Shown: positions 15,732 through 23,044 of the stretch, in pieces
Position numbering within the stretch: position 1 is the first letter of the stretch
How the letters are laid out: the number at the start of each line of letters is the position of its first letter
NCBI RefSeq assembly: GCF_016429255.1
Contig: NZ_JAELUG010000066.1
Span: 1 to 37,995 of the forward strand
Length of the DNA: 37,995 nt
Source of the DNA: Rhizobium sp. ASV8
Lineage (GTDB): Bacteria > Pseudomonadota > Alphaproteobacteria > Rhizobiales > Rhizobiaceae
Direction of reading: 5' to 3'
Program-made: the position numbers and the translations under genes
The notes under the pieces: model-generated
What the model saw: the letters and a program-made list of their open reading frames with translations, nothing else
What the model was told of the DNA's origin: nothing
Databases searched by the model: none

Positions 15732-15744
15732 TGTACTGAATACA
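15732..15744. promoter_or_regulatory. TetR operator candidate, site 2
   Basis: TGTACTGAATACA matches site 1 at 12 of 13 positions, centred 55 bp from it and 62 bp upstream of the oxidoreductase start. It lies just after the proposed -10. Confidence 0.65.
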
Positions 15745-15805
15745 CATTTAGACTTAATACGAAAAATTCAGCGCCTTCTCGAATGACGGGCCGAAGGAGT
15801 GAATC

Positions 15806-16711
15806 ATGAAAGCAGTGCAGTTCAACGAATATGGCGGTCTGGAAGTCGTTCGTATTGTCGAGGTCGATGAACCGCATGCCGGCCCTGGCCAGGTGCGGAT
15901 CCTTGTCCGCGCGGCTGGCGTCAATCCCTCCGATTGGAAGCGTCGGGATGGGCAATATCGCGATTTCGAGGAAGTCGCCTTTCCCGCAGGCTTCGGTGTC
16001 GAGGCCTCGGGAATCGTGGACGAGATTGGCGACGGCGTTTCCAATGTCTCGGTCGGAGGCGCCGTTTTTGGCTTTGGCGAGAATACGATGGCCCAGTATG
16101 CGATCCTCTCGCACTGGGTGCATAAGCCGGAGGGCGTGTCGTTCGAAGTTGCCGGCGGGCTGCCTGTCATCGTCGACACGGCGACGCGCGCCCTGGACGA
16201 GGTTGGTATCGCATCCGGTCAAACGCTTCTGGTGAGCGGTGCTGCAGGCGGAATAGGTTCGGCAGTAGTTCAGCTGGCTCGCCTGCGCGGGATTGCCGTC
16301 ATCGGCACGGCAAGCGCACCCAAACACGACTATCTGCGCGCTCTCGGCGCTCTGCCGACGACATATGGACCGGGGCTTGCGGAACGCGTCAAGGAACTCG
16401 CGCCAAATGGCGTCGATGCTGCCCTCGATCTAGCCGGCTCCGGGGTGATCCCGGAATTGATCGCGATCGTCGGCAACCCCGCGCGCGTTCTCTCGGTTGC
16501 CGATTTTTCGGCAGAGGAATACGGCGCGAAATTTTCTCACGGCCCTCCGAACGATCCGGAGCTGATCTTCGCGGATGTAGCCCGGCTTTGCTCAAAGGGC
16601 CTTTTCCGCCTGCATGTCGAGCAGACCTTCCCGCTTGAACAGACGGCGCTCGCGCAAGACATCAGCGCCAGAGGTCGCGTGATGGGCAAGCTCATTATTT
16701 CACCGGACTAA
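15806..16711 (+). CDS. NADP-dependent quinone oxidoreductase-like protein (zinc-less MDR family)
   Basis: 301 residues of the medium-chain dehydrogenase/reductase superfamily. The N-terminal catalytic domain begins MKAVQFNEYGGLEVVRIVEV, and the nucleotide-binding fold has VSGAAGGIGSAVVQLA at about 144-159. No structural-zinc cysteine lobe is present, which points to the quinone oxidoreductase branch rather than alcohol dehydrogenase. Such enzymes detoxify quinones or enones using NADPH. AAGGAG precedes the ATG. An MFS exporter follows after 8 bp, and the divergent TetR gene suggests induction by an electrophilic or drug-like compound. Confidence 0.88.
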   Translation: MKAVQFNEYGGLEVVRIVEVDEPHAGPGQVRILVRAAGVNPSDWKRRDGQYRDFEEVAFPAGFGVEASGIVDEIGDGVSNVSVGGAVFGFGENTMAQYAILSHWVHKPEGVSFEVAGGLPVIVDTATRALDEVGIASGQTLLVSGAAGGIGSAVVQLARLRGIAVIGTASAPKHDYLRALGALPTTYGPGLAERVKELAPNGVDAALDLAGSGVIPELIAIVGNPARVLSVADFSAEEYGAKFSHGPPNDPELIFADVARLCSKGLFRLHVEQTFPLEQTALAQDISARGRVMGKLIISPD

Positions 16712-16719
16712 AACTGACC

Positions 16720-17916
16720 ATGAATAAGCCCCTTATCGTTATCTTTGCCGCCATCTGCCTCGATGCAGTCGGCATAAGCCTCATCTTCCCCATTCTTCCA
16801 CGACTCCTAGAGGACGTGACCCACACTCAGAACATCGCGCCTTATATCGGCGTCATGACTGCGCTCTATGCCGCAATGCAGTTCGTCTTCGCGCCCGTGC
16901 TCGGTGCGCTCAGCGACAATCTCGGGCGGAGACCCGTGCTGCTCATTTCGCTGGCGGGAGCTGCCGTCAACTATGTCATCATGGCGTTTGCACCGCAGCT
17001 TTGGATGTTGCTACTCGGCCGTGCCATCGCCGGTCTGACGAGCGCCAATATCTCCGTGGCAACGGCTTACATCACCGACATTTCGCCGGAAGACAAGCGA
17101 GCCCGCCGCTTCGGTCTTCTCAGTGCAATGTTTGGCATCGGCTTCATCGTCGGCCCAGTTCTCGGCGGATTGCTCGGCGACTACTGGCTGCGGCTTCCCT
17201 TCATTGCAGCAGCCGTCCTGAACGGCTGCAATTTGCTGGTCGCTCTCTTCGTCCTCCCCGAATCGCGTAAGCCATCGGGTCGGAAGATCGAGCTGGCATC
17301 GTTCAATCCGCTTCAGCCACTGCGTTGGGTTTTCTCGATGAAAGGCCTCCTGCCCATTGTCTTCGTCTATTTCATCCTGAGTGCCACCGGCGAAGCCTAT
17401 GGCACCTGCTGGGCGCTGTGGGGATTCGATACCTTCCAGTGGAATGGCCTCTGGATCGGCCTTTCGCTCGGCGCTTTCGGCGTCTGCCAAACGCTGGTGC
17501 AGATATTCCTGCCTGGCCCTGCGGCCAAGCTGTTCGGCGAGAGATGGGCTGTCGTGGTCGGGATCGCTTGCGCCTGCGTCGCACTGGTTGTCATGGCCTT
17601 TGCCAACCAGGGTTGGATGGTGTTCGCCATCATGCCGATCTTCGCGCTTGCCGGCATCGGCTCGCCCGCCTTCCAGGCTCTCGCCACCAGGCAGGTCGAT
17701 CAGGCCCGTCAGGGGCAGCTTCAGGGTGTGCTGACGTCAGCCATCAGCCTGGCCTCCGTCATCAGTCCGCTGGCGTTCTCCACCTTCTATTTCGTCGTCC
17801 AGAAGCAGTGGCCCGGCGCCATCTGGCTTTCGGTGATCGCCATCTATGCCGTCGCCGTCCCGCTGGTCTTGCTCGGCACGCGTGCTGCGCAATCCGCACA
17901 ACCCGTCAACGCCTAG
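16720..17916 (+). CDS. MFS drug exporter, TetA/TCR type
   Basis: 398 residues with 12 predicted membrane segments of the DHA1 drug:H+ antiporter family. Motif A in the loop after TM2 is GALSDNLGRRPVLL; motif C-like glycine/proline-rich TM5 is FGIGFIVGPVLGGLLGD. The overall pattern is that of TetA class tetracycline exporters, but the real substrate is unknown and the linked oxidoreductase argues for something other than tetracycline. It is the second gene of the TetR-controlled operon. Confidence 0.88.
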   Translation: MNKPLIVIFAAICLDAVGISLIFPILPRLLEDVTHTQNIAPYIGVMTALYAAMQFVFAPVLGALSDNLGRRPVLLISLAGAAVNYVIMAFAPQLWMLLLGRAIAGLTSANISVATAYITDISPEDKRARRFGLLSAMFGIGFIVGPVLGGLLGDYWLRLPFIAAAVLNGCNLLVALFVLPESRKPSGRKIELASFNPLQPLRWVFSMKGLLPIVFVYFILSATGEAYGTCWALWGFDTFQWNGLWIGLSLGAFGVCQTLVQIFLPGPAAKLFGERWAVVVGIACACVALVVMAFANQGWMVFAIMPIFALAGIGSPAFQALATRQVDQARQGQLQGVLTSAISLASVISPLAFSTFYFVVQKQWPGAIWLSVIAIYAVAVPLVLLGTRAAQSAQPVNA

Positions 17917-18104
17917 CGGGTGCCTCGCGAAGACCGTCTGGACGACCATCAAGGATTTAGCCGCATCTTGAGCGAAAATAACCGACGCCTTTTACCGTCC
18001 TTCACATTTGGTTGTCGCTTATGCATGGCAGCCCGGTTGACGGTTCCGCCCGAATAGCGGTAAAGCGAGCCAACCACTTTTAAAGGCGCAGTGTCGCCAT
18101 GACA

Positions 18105-18194
18105 GGAAGAGTGTCCGAGTGGTTTAAGGAACCGGTCTTGAAAACCGGCGTGCGGGAAACCGTACCGTGGGTTCGAATCCCACCTCTTCCGCCA
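18105..18194 (+). tRNA. tRNA-Ser (anticodon UGA)
   Basis: Acceptor ggaagag pairs with ctcttcc, followed by G and an encoded CCA. The anticodon stem ccggt/accgg encloses loop cttgaaa, whose positions 34-36 are TGA, so it reads UCA (and other UCN) serine codons. The long variable arm (cgtgcgggaaaccgtaccg) makes it a class II tRNA as required for serine. T-arm ggttcgaatcc is intact. A weak promoter (TTGACG at 18037 with taaagc 18 bases on) lies upstream. Confidence 0.97.
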
Positions 18195-18282
18195 TTCATC
18201 AACGCATGGTCAGAAATGCATTCCATGATGTCATTGCTTATGCGAAAGATTTGGCATCGCTGCAGGGACACCGCTTCCGCTC

Positions 18283-18879
18283 ATGACATCAGACGATCAA
18301 ACCCTCCCGCTTGGGTCTAAACCTCTGGCCGGAGCCGCCCTGTCGGCATTCTTCAACCGTGACGCTGTCGTCGTCGCATCGGATCTGGTCGGTGCACGCT
18401 TTTCTGTCGGGAGCGTCGGCGGGCGCATTGTCGAGACGGAGGCCTATCGACCTGACGATGAAGCCTCCCACGCCTTTCGGGGCAAGACACCGCGCAATGC
18501 TGCCATGTTCGGGCCGCCGGGCCATGTCTATATCTATCGCTCCTACGGCATTCACTGGTGCCTGAATTTCGTCTGCCTTACGGGGAGCGCTGCGCTCATC
18601 CGGGCATTGGAGCCGGAGAATGGTATCGATGAGATGATCGCGCGTCGCGGTATGGCGAATATCGTGTCTCTCTGCAACGGACCAGGAAAGCTGTCGCAGG
18701 CACTGGCGATCGACATCGGCTTGAACGGCATATCGCTCGACCAACCGCCATTCACATTCTCGCTCGCCGAGCCGGTAGCGATCGTCGCCGACAAGCGCAT
18801 CGGAATCACCAAGAACGTCGACCCGCTCTGGCGTTTCGGTGCGGCGGGGTCGCGTTTCGTCAGCCGCCGTTTTCCCTGA
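18283..18879 (+). CDS. DNA-3-methyladenine glycosylase (AAG/MPG family)
   Basis: 198 residues, typical length for the AAG family that flips out and excises alkylated purines in base excision repair. The catalytic glutamate lies in GRIVETEAYRPDDEASHAFRG in two blocks (about 47-67), and MFGPPGHVYIYRSYGIHWC is the conserved DNA-binding hairpin. LCNGPGKLSQAL and GITKNVDPLWRF are also family signatures. The ATG has no strong ribosome site. It follows tRNA-Ser on the same strand, and its stop is followed by an intergenic repeat. Confidence 0.93.
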   Translation: MTSDDQTLPLGSKPLAGAALSAFFNRDAVVVASDLVGARFSVGSVGGRIVETEAYRPDDEASHAFRGKTPRNAAMFGPPGHVYIYRSYGIHWCLNFVCLTGSAALIRALEPENGIDEMIARRGMANIVSLCNGPGKLSQALAIDIGLNGISLDQPPFTFSLAEPVAIVADKRIGITKNVDPLWRFGAAGSRFVSRRFP

Positions 18880-18883
18880 CAAA

Positions 18884-18966
18884 GCAATTCCAGGAATAGT
18901 GCGTTGCGGCTTTTCATCCGGGATGGGTGAGAGCTGTGAGATAGCGCGTTTTCGCGATTCCTGGAA
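18884..18966. repeat. Intergenic repeat element (type I, copy 2)
   Basis: Bounded by ttccaggaat (18888-18897) and its perfect reverse complement attcctggaa (18957-18966). Interior blocks AGTGCG, GCGG, TTTTC, CGGGATG, GATAG.GCGTTTTCGCG align with copy 3 at 28531-28628. It starts five bases after the glycosylase stop. Confidence 0.7.
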
Positions 18967-18982
18967 ACAAAAGCGCTGTATG

Positions 18983-19013
18983 AAAAAGACCGCCGGGGTG
19001 GCGCCCGGCGGTC
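18983..19013 (-). terminator. Rho-independent terminator of the emr operon
   Basis: gaccgccggg (18988-18997) and cccggcggtc (19004-19013) form a perfect 10-bp GC-rich stem with a 6-base loop. On the minus strand it is followed by TTTTT. It lies 37 bp past the emrB stop in the correct orientation. Confidence 0.85.
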
Positions 19014-19049
19014 ACACGGCCACGCAGTGAAACTGGAAAGACTGCGCAG

Positions 19050-20594
19050 CTATTCCATGGCGACGCTGTGGTCGACGGCGGGCGGCGCCGACGGTTTGCG
19101 CAGGAGCACCAGCAGCGGTATGGCGCAGATCGACATCAGCATCAGCAATTTGAAGTCGTCGATATAGGCGATGATGGTCGCCTGCGTGGTGATCATGCCG
19201 TCGAGCGTGGCGCGGCCAACTGCCGTCAGAGGACTGATACCGTGAGCCGCCGTCGCGTCGAAATAGCGGTTGAACGGCGTCACATAGGCGGCGATGTTCG
19301 CGTGGTTGACCTGCGTATTCTCGGTGATCAGCATCGAGACGACGGAGATGCCGACGCTCGAGCCGATATTGCGCGAGAGGTTGTAGAGGCCGGTTCCCTC
19401 GCCGCGCATCTGCGCCGGCAACGTCGCGAAGGCGATCGTCGTCAGCGGCACGAACAGGAAGCCGAGACCCGCACCCTGGACGAAGCCAACCGAGATCAGC
19501 GTCCACTGCGAAACATCAGGTGTCCAGCCGGTCATGTCGTACATCGCCCATGCGGTCAGCGCGAGGCCGAGGAACAGCAGCAGGCGCGTGTCCACCTTGC
19601 CGATCAGCCGGCCCACAAGGAACATGCAGAACATCGTGCCCAGACCGCGAGGCCCCATGACGATACCGGCCGTCACGACGGGATAGCCCATCAACGTCTG
19701 CAGATAGGGTGTCATTAGCGCTAGCGAGGCCAGATAGGTGACGCCGACGATAAAGATGAACAGCATGCTGACGGCAAAGTTCTGGTCCAGGAAGAGCCTG
19801 GGATTGACGAAACTTCGCTCGGCCGTGAACGTGTGTACGATAAGGAGATAGAAGGCGCAGACGCAGACGAGTGCCTCGATGATGATCTCGCCCGAGTAGA
19901 ACCAGTCGAGCTGCTCGCCGCGGTCGAGGAAGAGCTGCAGGGCTGCGATGGCGATCGAAAGCATCCCGAAGCCGAACCAATCGAGTTTGGCAAGCGCGTC
20001 GAGCTTGGTCTCGGTCACGTAGACGACAATGCCGAAGAAGGCGAGCGCGCCGATCGGCACGTTGATGTAAAACACCCAGCGCCAGCTGATATTGTCGGTC
20101 AACCAGCCACCGATCACGGGACCGAGCACCGGTCCGACCATCACCGAGACGCCGAACAGCGCCATGGCGCGGCCACGCTCCTCGACATTGTAGATATCGA
20201 GAAGAATTCCCTGCGACAGCGGCACCAGCGAAGCGCCGAAAAATCCCTGTAGCAGGCGGAAGCCGACGATTTGCGCCAGCGATTCCGACAGGCCGCATAG
20301 GACTGACGCTGCGACGAAGCCCGCGATTGCCGTCAGCAGAACGCGCTTACGGCCGAACTTGGCCGAAAGGAAACCGGAGGGCGGCGTCATGATCGCCGCC
20401 GCGACGATATAGGATGTCAGAACCCAGTTGATCTGGTCGGCGCTCGCCGACACGTCGCCCTGAATATGAGGCAGGGCAACGTTGGCGATGGTGGTATCCA
20501 GCGCCTGCATGATGACCGACAGGATGACACAGGCCGTGATCGCGCCGCGATGGGCGATGGGCGCTGATGGCGAAGCAGTGGTGGCGTTACTCAT
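19050..20594 (-). CDS. emrB: EmrB-type MFS multidrug exporter (DHA2, 14 TM)
   Basis: 514 residues, 14 predicted membrane segments, drug:H+ antiporter-2 family. Early VLSVIMQALDTTIANVALPHI (motif D1) and GFLSAKFGRKRVLL (motif A) are diagnostic. In E. coli EmrB works with EmrA and TolC to expel uncouplers and hydrophobic drugs. The ATG overlaps the emrA stop by 8 bp (ATGAGTAA). Upstream in-frame starts would extend it into emrA and were rejected. A strong terminator follows. Confidence 0.93.
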   Translation of the reverse strand: MSNATTASPSAPIAHRGAITACVILSVIMQALDTTIANVALPHIQGDVSASADQINWVLTSYIVAAAIMTPPSGFLSAKFGRKRVLLTAIAGFVAASVLCGLSESLAQIVGFRLLQGFFGASLVPLSQGILLDIYNVEERGRAMALFGVSVMVGPVLGPVIGGWLTDNISWRWVFYINVPIGALAFFGIVVYVTETKLDALAKLDWFGFGMLSIAIAALQLFLDRGEQLDWFYSGEIIIEALVCVCAFYLLIVHTFTAERSFVNPRLFLDQNFAVSMLFIFIVGVTYLASLALMTPYLQTLMGYPVVTAGIVMGPRGLGTMFCMFLVGRLIGKVDTRLLLFLGLALTAWAMYDMTGWTPDVSQWTLISVGFVQGAGLGFLFVPLTTIAFATLPAQMRGEGTGLYNLSRNIGSSVGISVVSMLITENTQVNHANIAAYVTPFNRYFDATAAHGISPLTAVGRATLDGMITTQATIIAYIDDFKLLMLMSICAIPLLVLLRKPSAPPAVDHSVAME

Positions 20595-21810
20595 GGTCCT
20601 GACCGCGGGAATGGCCCAGCAGGTTGCTAATGAAGTCAGGCAGGCCACGGGCATGGCCGGTGTCGACATCGGCGACGACGCTCATTCCGACGCGCAGCGG
20701 CGGCTTGCCCTGCGTTTCGTCGATGCTGATGATCATCGGTATGCGCTGGACGACCTTGACCCAGTTGCCGGTGGTGTTCTGGGCTGGCAACAGCGAGAAG
20801 CTTGAGCCGGAGGCCGGAGCTATGCTGGCGACGGTACCTTTCCAGGTGACGCCGGGATAGGCGTCGACCGATATCGTTACCTTCTGGCCGGTCCGCACAT
20901 AGGTGAGTTCGGTTTCCTTCGGGCTGGCGTTGATCCACATATGGGTGGTGGATACCAGCGAGAAGCCCTGCTGGGCAGCCGTCAGATAGGCGCCGACCTG
21001 GAGCGAGGGAACGTTGGCGGTGACGCCGTCGAAGGGAGCCTTTACGACCGTGTCGTCGAGCTCGCGCTGCGCGTTGTCGACGGCGGCCTTGGCCTGCAGA
21101 TAAAGCGGATTTTGTTCGACCGGCAGATTGGCCGCGCCCTCGCCGCCCAATTGGGCCAGCGTTGTGGCGGCCTGCGCCTTGGCGACAGAAACCTTTTGTT
21201 GCGCAGCCTCAAGATTGTGCTTCGCCTGGTCGAGAGCCGCCTTTGAGGCGACCGAGCTGTTGATCAGGTTCTGCTGCCGCTCGAGTTCCGTCTGGTAGTA
21301 GGGGATGTCGGCCTGTGCCTGTGCGATCTCGGCCAGAGACTGGGTGTAGCTGGCCTGCAGGTTCAGGATCTGGTTCTTTGCGTTGCCGAGCTGCGCCTGT
21401 GCGCCCTCCAGTGCAATGCGGAAGGAATCGGGCTTCAGGCGGAAAAGCACCTGCCCTTTCTTCACCACTTCGTTTTCATGCACATCGACCGAAATCACGG
21501 TGCCGGAAACATCGGTGGAGACGCCGACCATATCAGCCTGGATGTAGGCATTGTCGGTGGACATGATCTGCCCGCCGGTAACGTAATAGTAGCCGCCGAT
21601 GACGAGAGCAACGGGAAGCAGGGCGAAGAGAATCGGCCGCGTCAGCTTGCGGCGCTTGCGTGGCGCCTCGGGAGGCGCAATCGGAGCCGCCGCTGCCGTG
21701 GCAGGCTGCGACGCCGGAGGAGACGACGGCGCCTCGGCGACGTGCGCCTGATTCTGTTCGGATGAATTTGCGTTTGCAGGTACGCGTAGGGAGGAAGATG
21801 CGTCAGCCAT
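20587..21810 (-). CDS. emrA: EmrA-type membrane fusion protein (HlyD family)
   Basis: 407 residues. A cytoplasmic Ala/Pro-rich N-terminus of ~55 residues is followed by KRRKLTRPILFALLPVALVIGGYYY (one membrane span). Next come a biotinyl-lipoyl half motif (DVSGTVISVDVHENEVVKKGQVLFRL, about 108-133), a long coiled-coil hairpin rich in Gln/Ala, and the second half motif (APFDGVTANVPSLQVGAYL). Such adaptors bridge the inner-membrane pump and a TolC-like outer-membrane channel; no TolC gene lies in the window. It overlaps marR and emrB by 8 bp each. Confidence 0.92.
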   Translation of the reverse strand: MADASSSLRVPANANSSEQNQAHVAEAPSSPPASQPATAAAAPIAPPEAPRKRRKLTRPILFALLPVALVIGGYYYVTGGQIMSTDNAYIQADMVGVSTDVSGTVISVDVHENEVVKKGQVLFRLKPDSFRIALEGAQAQLGNAKNQILNLQASYTQSLAEIAQAQADIPYYQTELERQQNLINSSVASKAALDQAKHNLEAAQQKVSVAKAQAATTLAQLGGEGAANLPVEQNPLYLQAKAAVDNAQRELDDTVVKAPFDGVTANVPSLQVGAYLTAAQQGFSLVSTTHMWINASPKETELTYVRTGQKVTISVDAYPGVTWKGTVASIAPASGSSFSLLPAQNTTGNWVKVVQRIPMIISIDETQGKPPLRVGMSVVADVDTGHARGLPDFISNLLGHSRGQDHE

Positions 21811-22267
21811 GTTGTATCTCTTTATCGACTGCCTTCGAACGGCAGACGTGAAGCAGGTTCGATTTCATTAGGATAAGCAATTCGTGGAGGCGTTCACGAT
21901 CCTCCTGGGGCACGCCCTCGAGTGCCTCCCTGCGGGTCTGTTCGCCAATGTCGCGCATGGCGTCGATCAAAGGGCGAGCTTCCTCGCGCATGTAGAGCAG
22001 CCAACTGCGACGATCGCTCGGATGCTGCCGGCGCTCCACGAGGCCGCGCTCGCTCAGCTTGTCGAGAATGCGAACCAGTGTGATTGGTTCGATTTCCAGC
22101 ATTTCGGCCAGTCCGGCCTGATGGATGCCCTCATTGTTGGCGAGATAGGCAAGCGTCTGCCATTGCGAACGCGTTAGCCCCAAATCCTTAGCGCGCTGCT
22201 CGAACCGCTTCCGAAGAAGTCGGGCAACGTCGTGGAGAACAAAGCCGAGAGTTGGTGTCGAGTTCAT
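21803..22267 (-). CDS. MarR-family regulator of the emr operon
   Basis: 154 residues with a MarR winged HTH: LTRSQWQTLAYLANNEGIHQ, then AGLAEMLEIEPITLVRILDKL (recognition helix region) and the wing ERRQHPSDRRSWLLY. It is the first gene of marR-emrA-emrB; its stop overlaps emrA's start (ATGGCTGA). By analogy with EmrR it likely represses the operon and releases DNA when bound by a phenolic or uncoupler-like ligand. Confidence 0.92.
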   Translation of the reverse strand: MNSTPTLGFVLHDVARLLRKRFEQRAKDLGLTRSQWQTLAYLANNEGIHQAGLAEMLEIEPITLVRILDKLSERGLVERRQHPSDRRSWLLYMREEARPLIDAMRDIGEQTRREALEGVPQEDRERLHELLILMKSNLLHVCRSKAVDKEIQHG

Positions 22268-22482
22268 GGTGTTGGAAGTCTGCTATTGATAAGCACCCTT
22301 ATAATTATGTCTACGTATAGTAAGCATCCACCTGATACAAGGGGGCGGCGCATCAAGAAATCGCGATGGTCGAAGATGTCGCAGCGGTGTCACAAAGATG
22401 TCGCAGTGCCAGGCTGCAACCGGGGGCAGAAAATTACTTTGGACGGTGGGCTTTATATGCTCGCCATTATCCCTCGAATTGA
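22268..22482. other. marR upstream region
   Basis: No gene. It should carry the marR-emrAB promoter and operator. Visible structure: a 12-bp direct repeat aagatgtcgcag at 22373-22384 and 22395-22406 (period 22), TAAGCA repeated near the marR start, and an A+T-rich core (cttataattatg) at about 22310. I could not settle on one operator. Confidence 0.4.
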
Positions 22483-22515
22483 AAAGGCGCGAACGGTCGA
22501 ACCGTTCGCGCCTTT
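22483..22515 (-). terminator. Terminator hairpin downstream of the DUF883-like gene
   Basis: Perfect 15-bp arms aaaggcgcgaacggt (22483-22497) and its complement (22501-22515) around a 3-base loop. On the minus strand the stem runs into TTTTC. It lies ~66 bp past the stop of the DUF883-like gene and insulates it from the emr promoter region. Confidence 0.8.
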
Positions 22516-22581
22516 CCGGCAATTCCACAGCTGGATGAACGTGTGGGGCTCATTCATCCTGTCGAGAGTTTGGCGTTAAGT

Positions 22582-22863
22582 CTAACGCCGACTCAGGAGC
22601 CCGATGAGATAGCCGATGCCTGCAGCAGCAGCGACCATGAAAATCGGATCCTGGCGAACTCTTTCGCGGAACTGCTCTGTAATCTCCTCGGCTTCCTCGG
22701 CGACGACAGATTTTGCTCCCTGACCCACGGCGGCTGCGCTCTGCGAGAGTCTCGTCAAATCTTCGCGCAACGCTGCGACCTGGGCGGCTAGATCCTCCAT
22801 TGCCGTTTCGGTCTGGGCTCGCGCCGCAGATGACTGTGCGGAAGCTGATTTCGTCTCTGCCAT
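22582..22863 (-). CDS. DUF883/YqjD-like small membrane-anchored stress protein
   Basis: 93 residues: an Ala/Glu/Gln-rich amphipathic helix region (AMEDLAAQVAALREDLTRLSQSAAA and onward, likely coiled coil), then QDPIFMVAAAAGIGYLIGLLSRR, a C-terminal membrane anchor with GxxxGxL spacing typical of the ElaB/YqjD/DUF883 family. E. coli YqjD and ElaB tether ribosomes to the inner membrane in stationary phase; the role here is not shown. Of two adjacent ATGs the second was chosen, with AAGGAG six bases before it. An EcfG-type promoter upstream places it in the general stress response. Confidence 0.8.
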   Translation of the reverse strand: MAETKSASAQSSAARAQTETAMEDLAAQVAALREDLTRLSQSAAAVGQGAKSVVAEEAEEITEQFRERVRQDPIFMVAAAAGIGYLIGLLSRR

Positions 22864-22894
22864 CATATGCTCCTTATGTTTTCTTGGGGAGTAG

Positions 22895-22919
22895 AACGTC
22901 ATTGAACGTCAAAGGTTCC
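22895..22919 (-). promoter_or_regulatory. Predicted EcfG (general stress sigma) promoter
   Basis: On the minus strand GGAAC (22919-22915) is followed after 16 bases by CGTT (22898-22895), exactly the alphaproteobacterial EcfG/RpoE2 consensus GGAAC-N16/17-CGTT. The -10 lies 31 bases before the DUF883-like ATG. Confidence 0.8.
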
Positions 22920-23044
22920 GGCACTTTTGTCCCTCGTGGGGTGATTTCCCCTATGGCTCTTCAATTCCGGTTCGGATTGCTCTAAGGAACTCCGATTGTT
23001 TCGCTCGCGTGCGAAGACTTGATGATGACGAGGTTTGCTTTCCG

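Noticed and set aside
18129..18153. GGAAC-N16-CGTG as a stress promoter
   Set aside because: It lies inside tRNA-Ser and its -10 does not match.
22388..22414. TGTCACA as a second ECF41 promoter upstream of marR
   Set aside because: The sequence 16 bases downstream is aggc, not CGTC-like, and it points away from marR.
22986..23011. EcfG promoter for ppiD (GGAAC-N17-CGTG)
   Set aside because: One mismatch in the key -10 bases; kept only as a remark in the ppiD entry.
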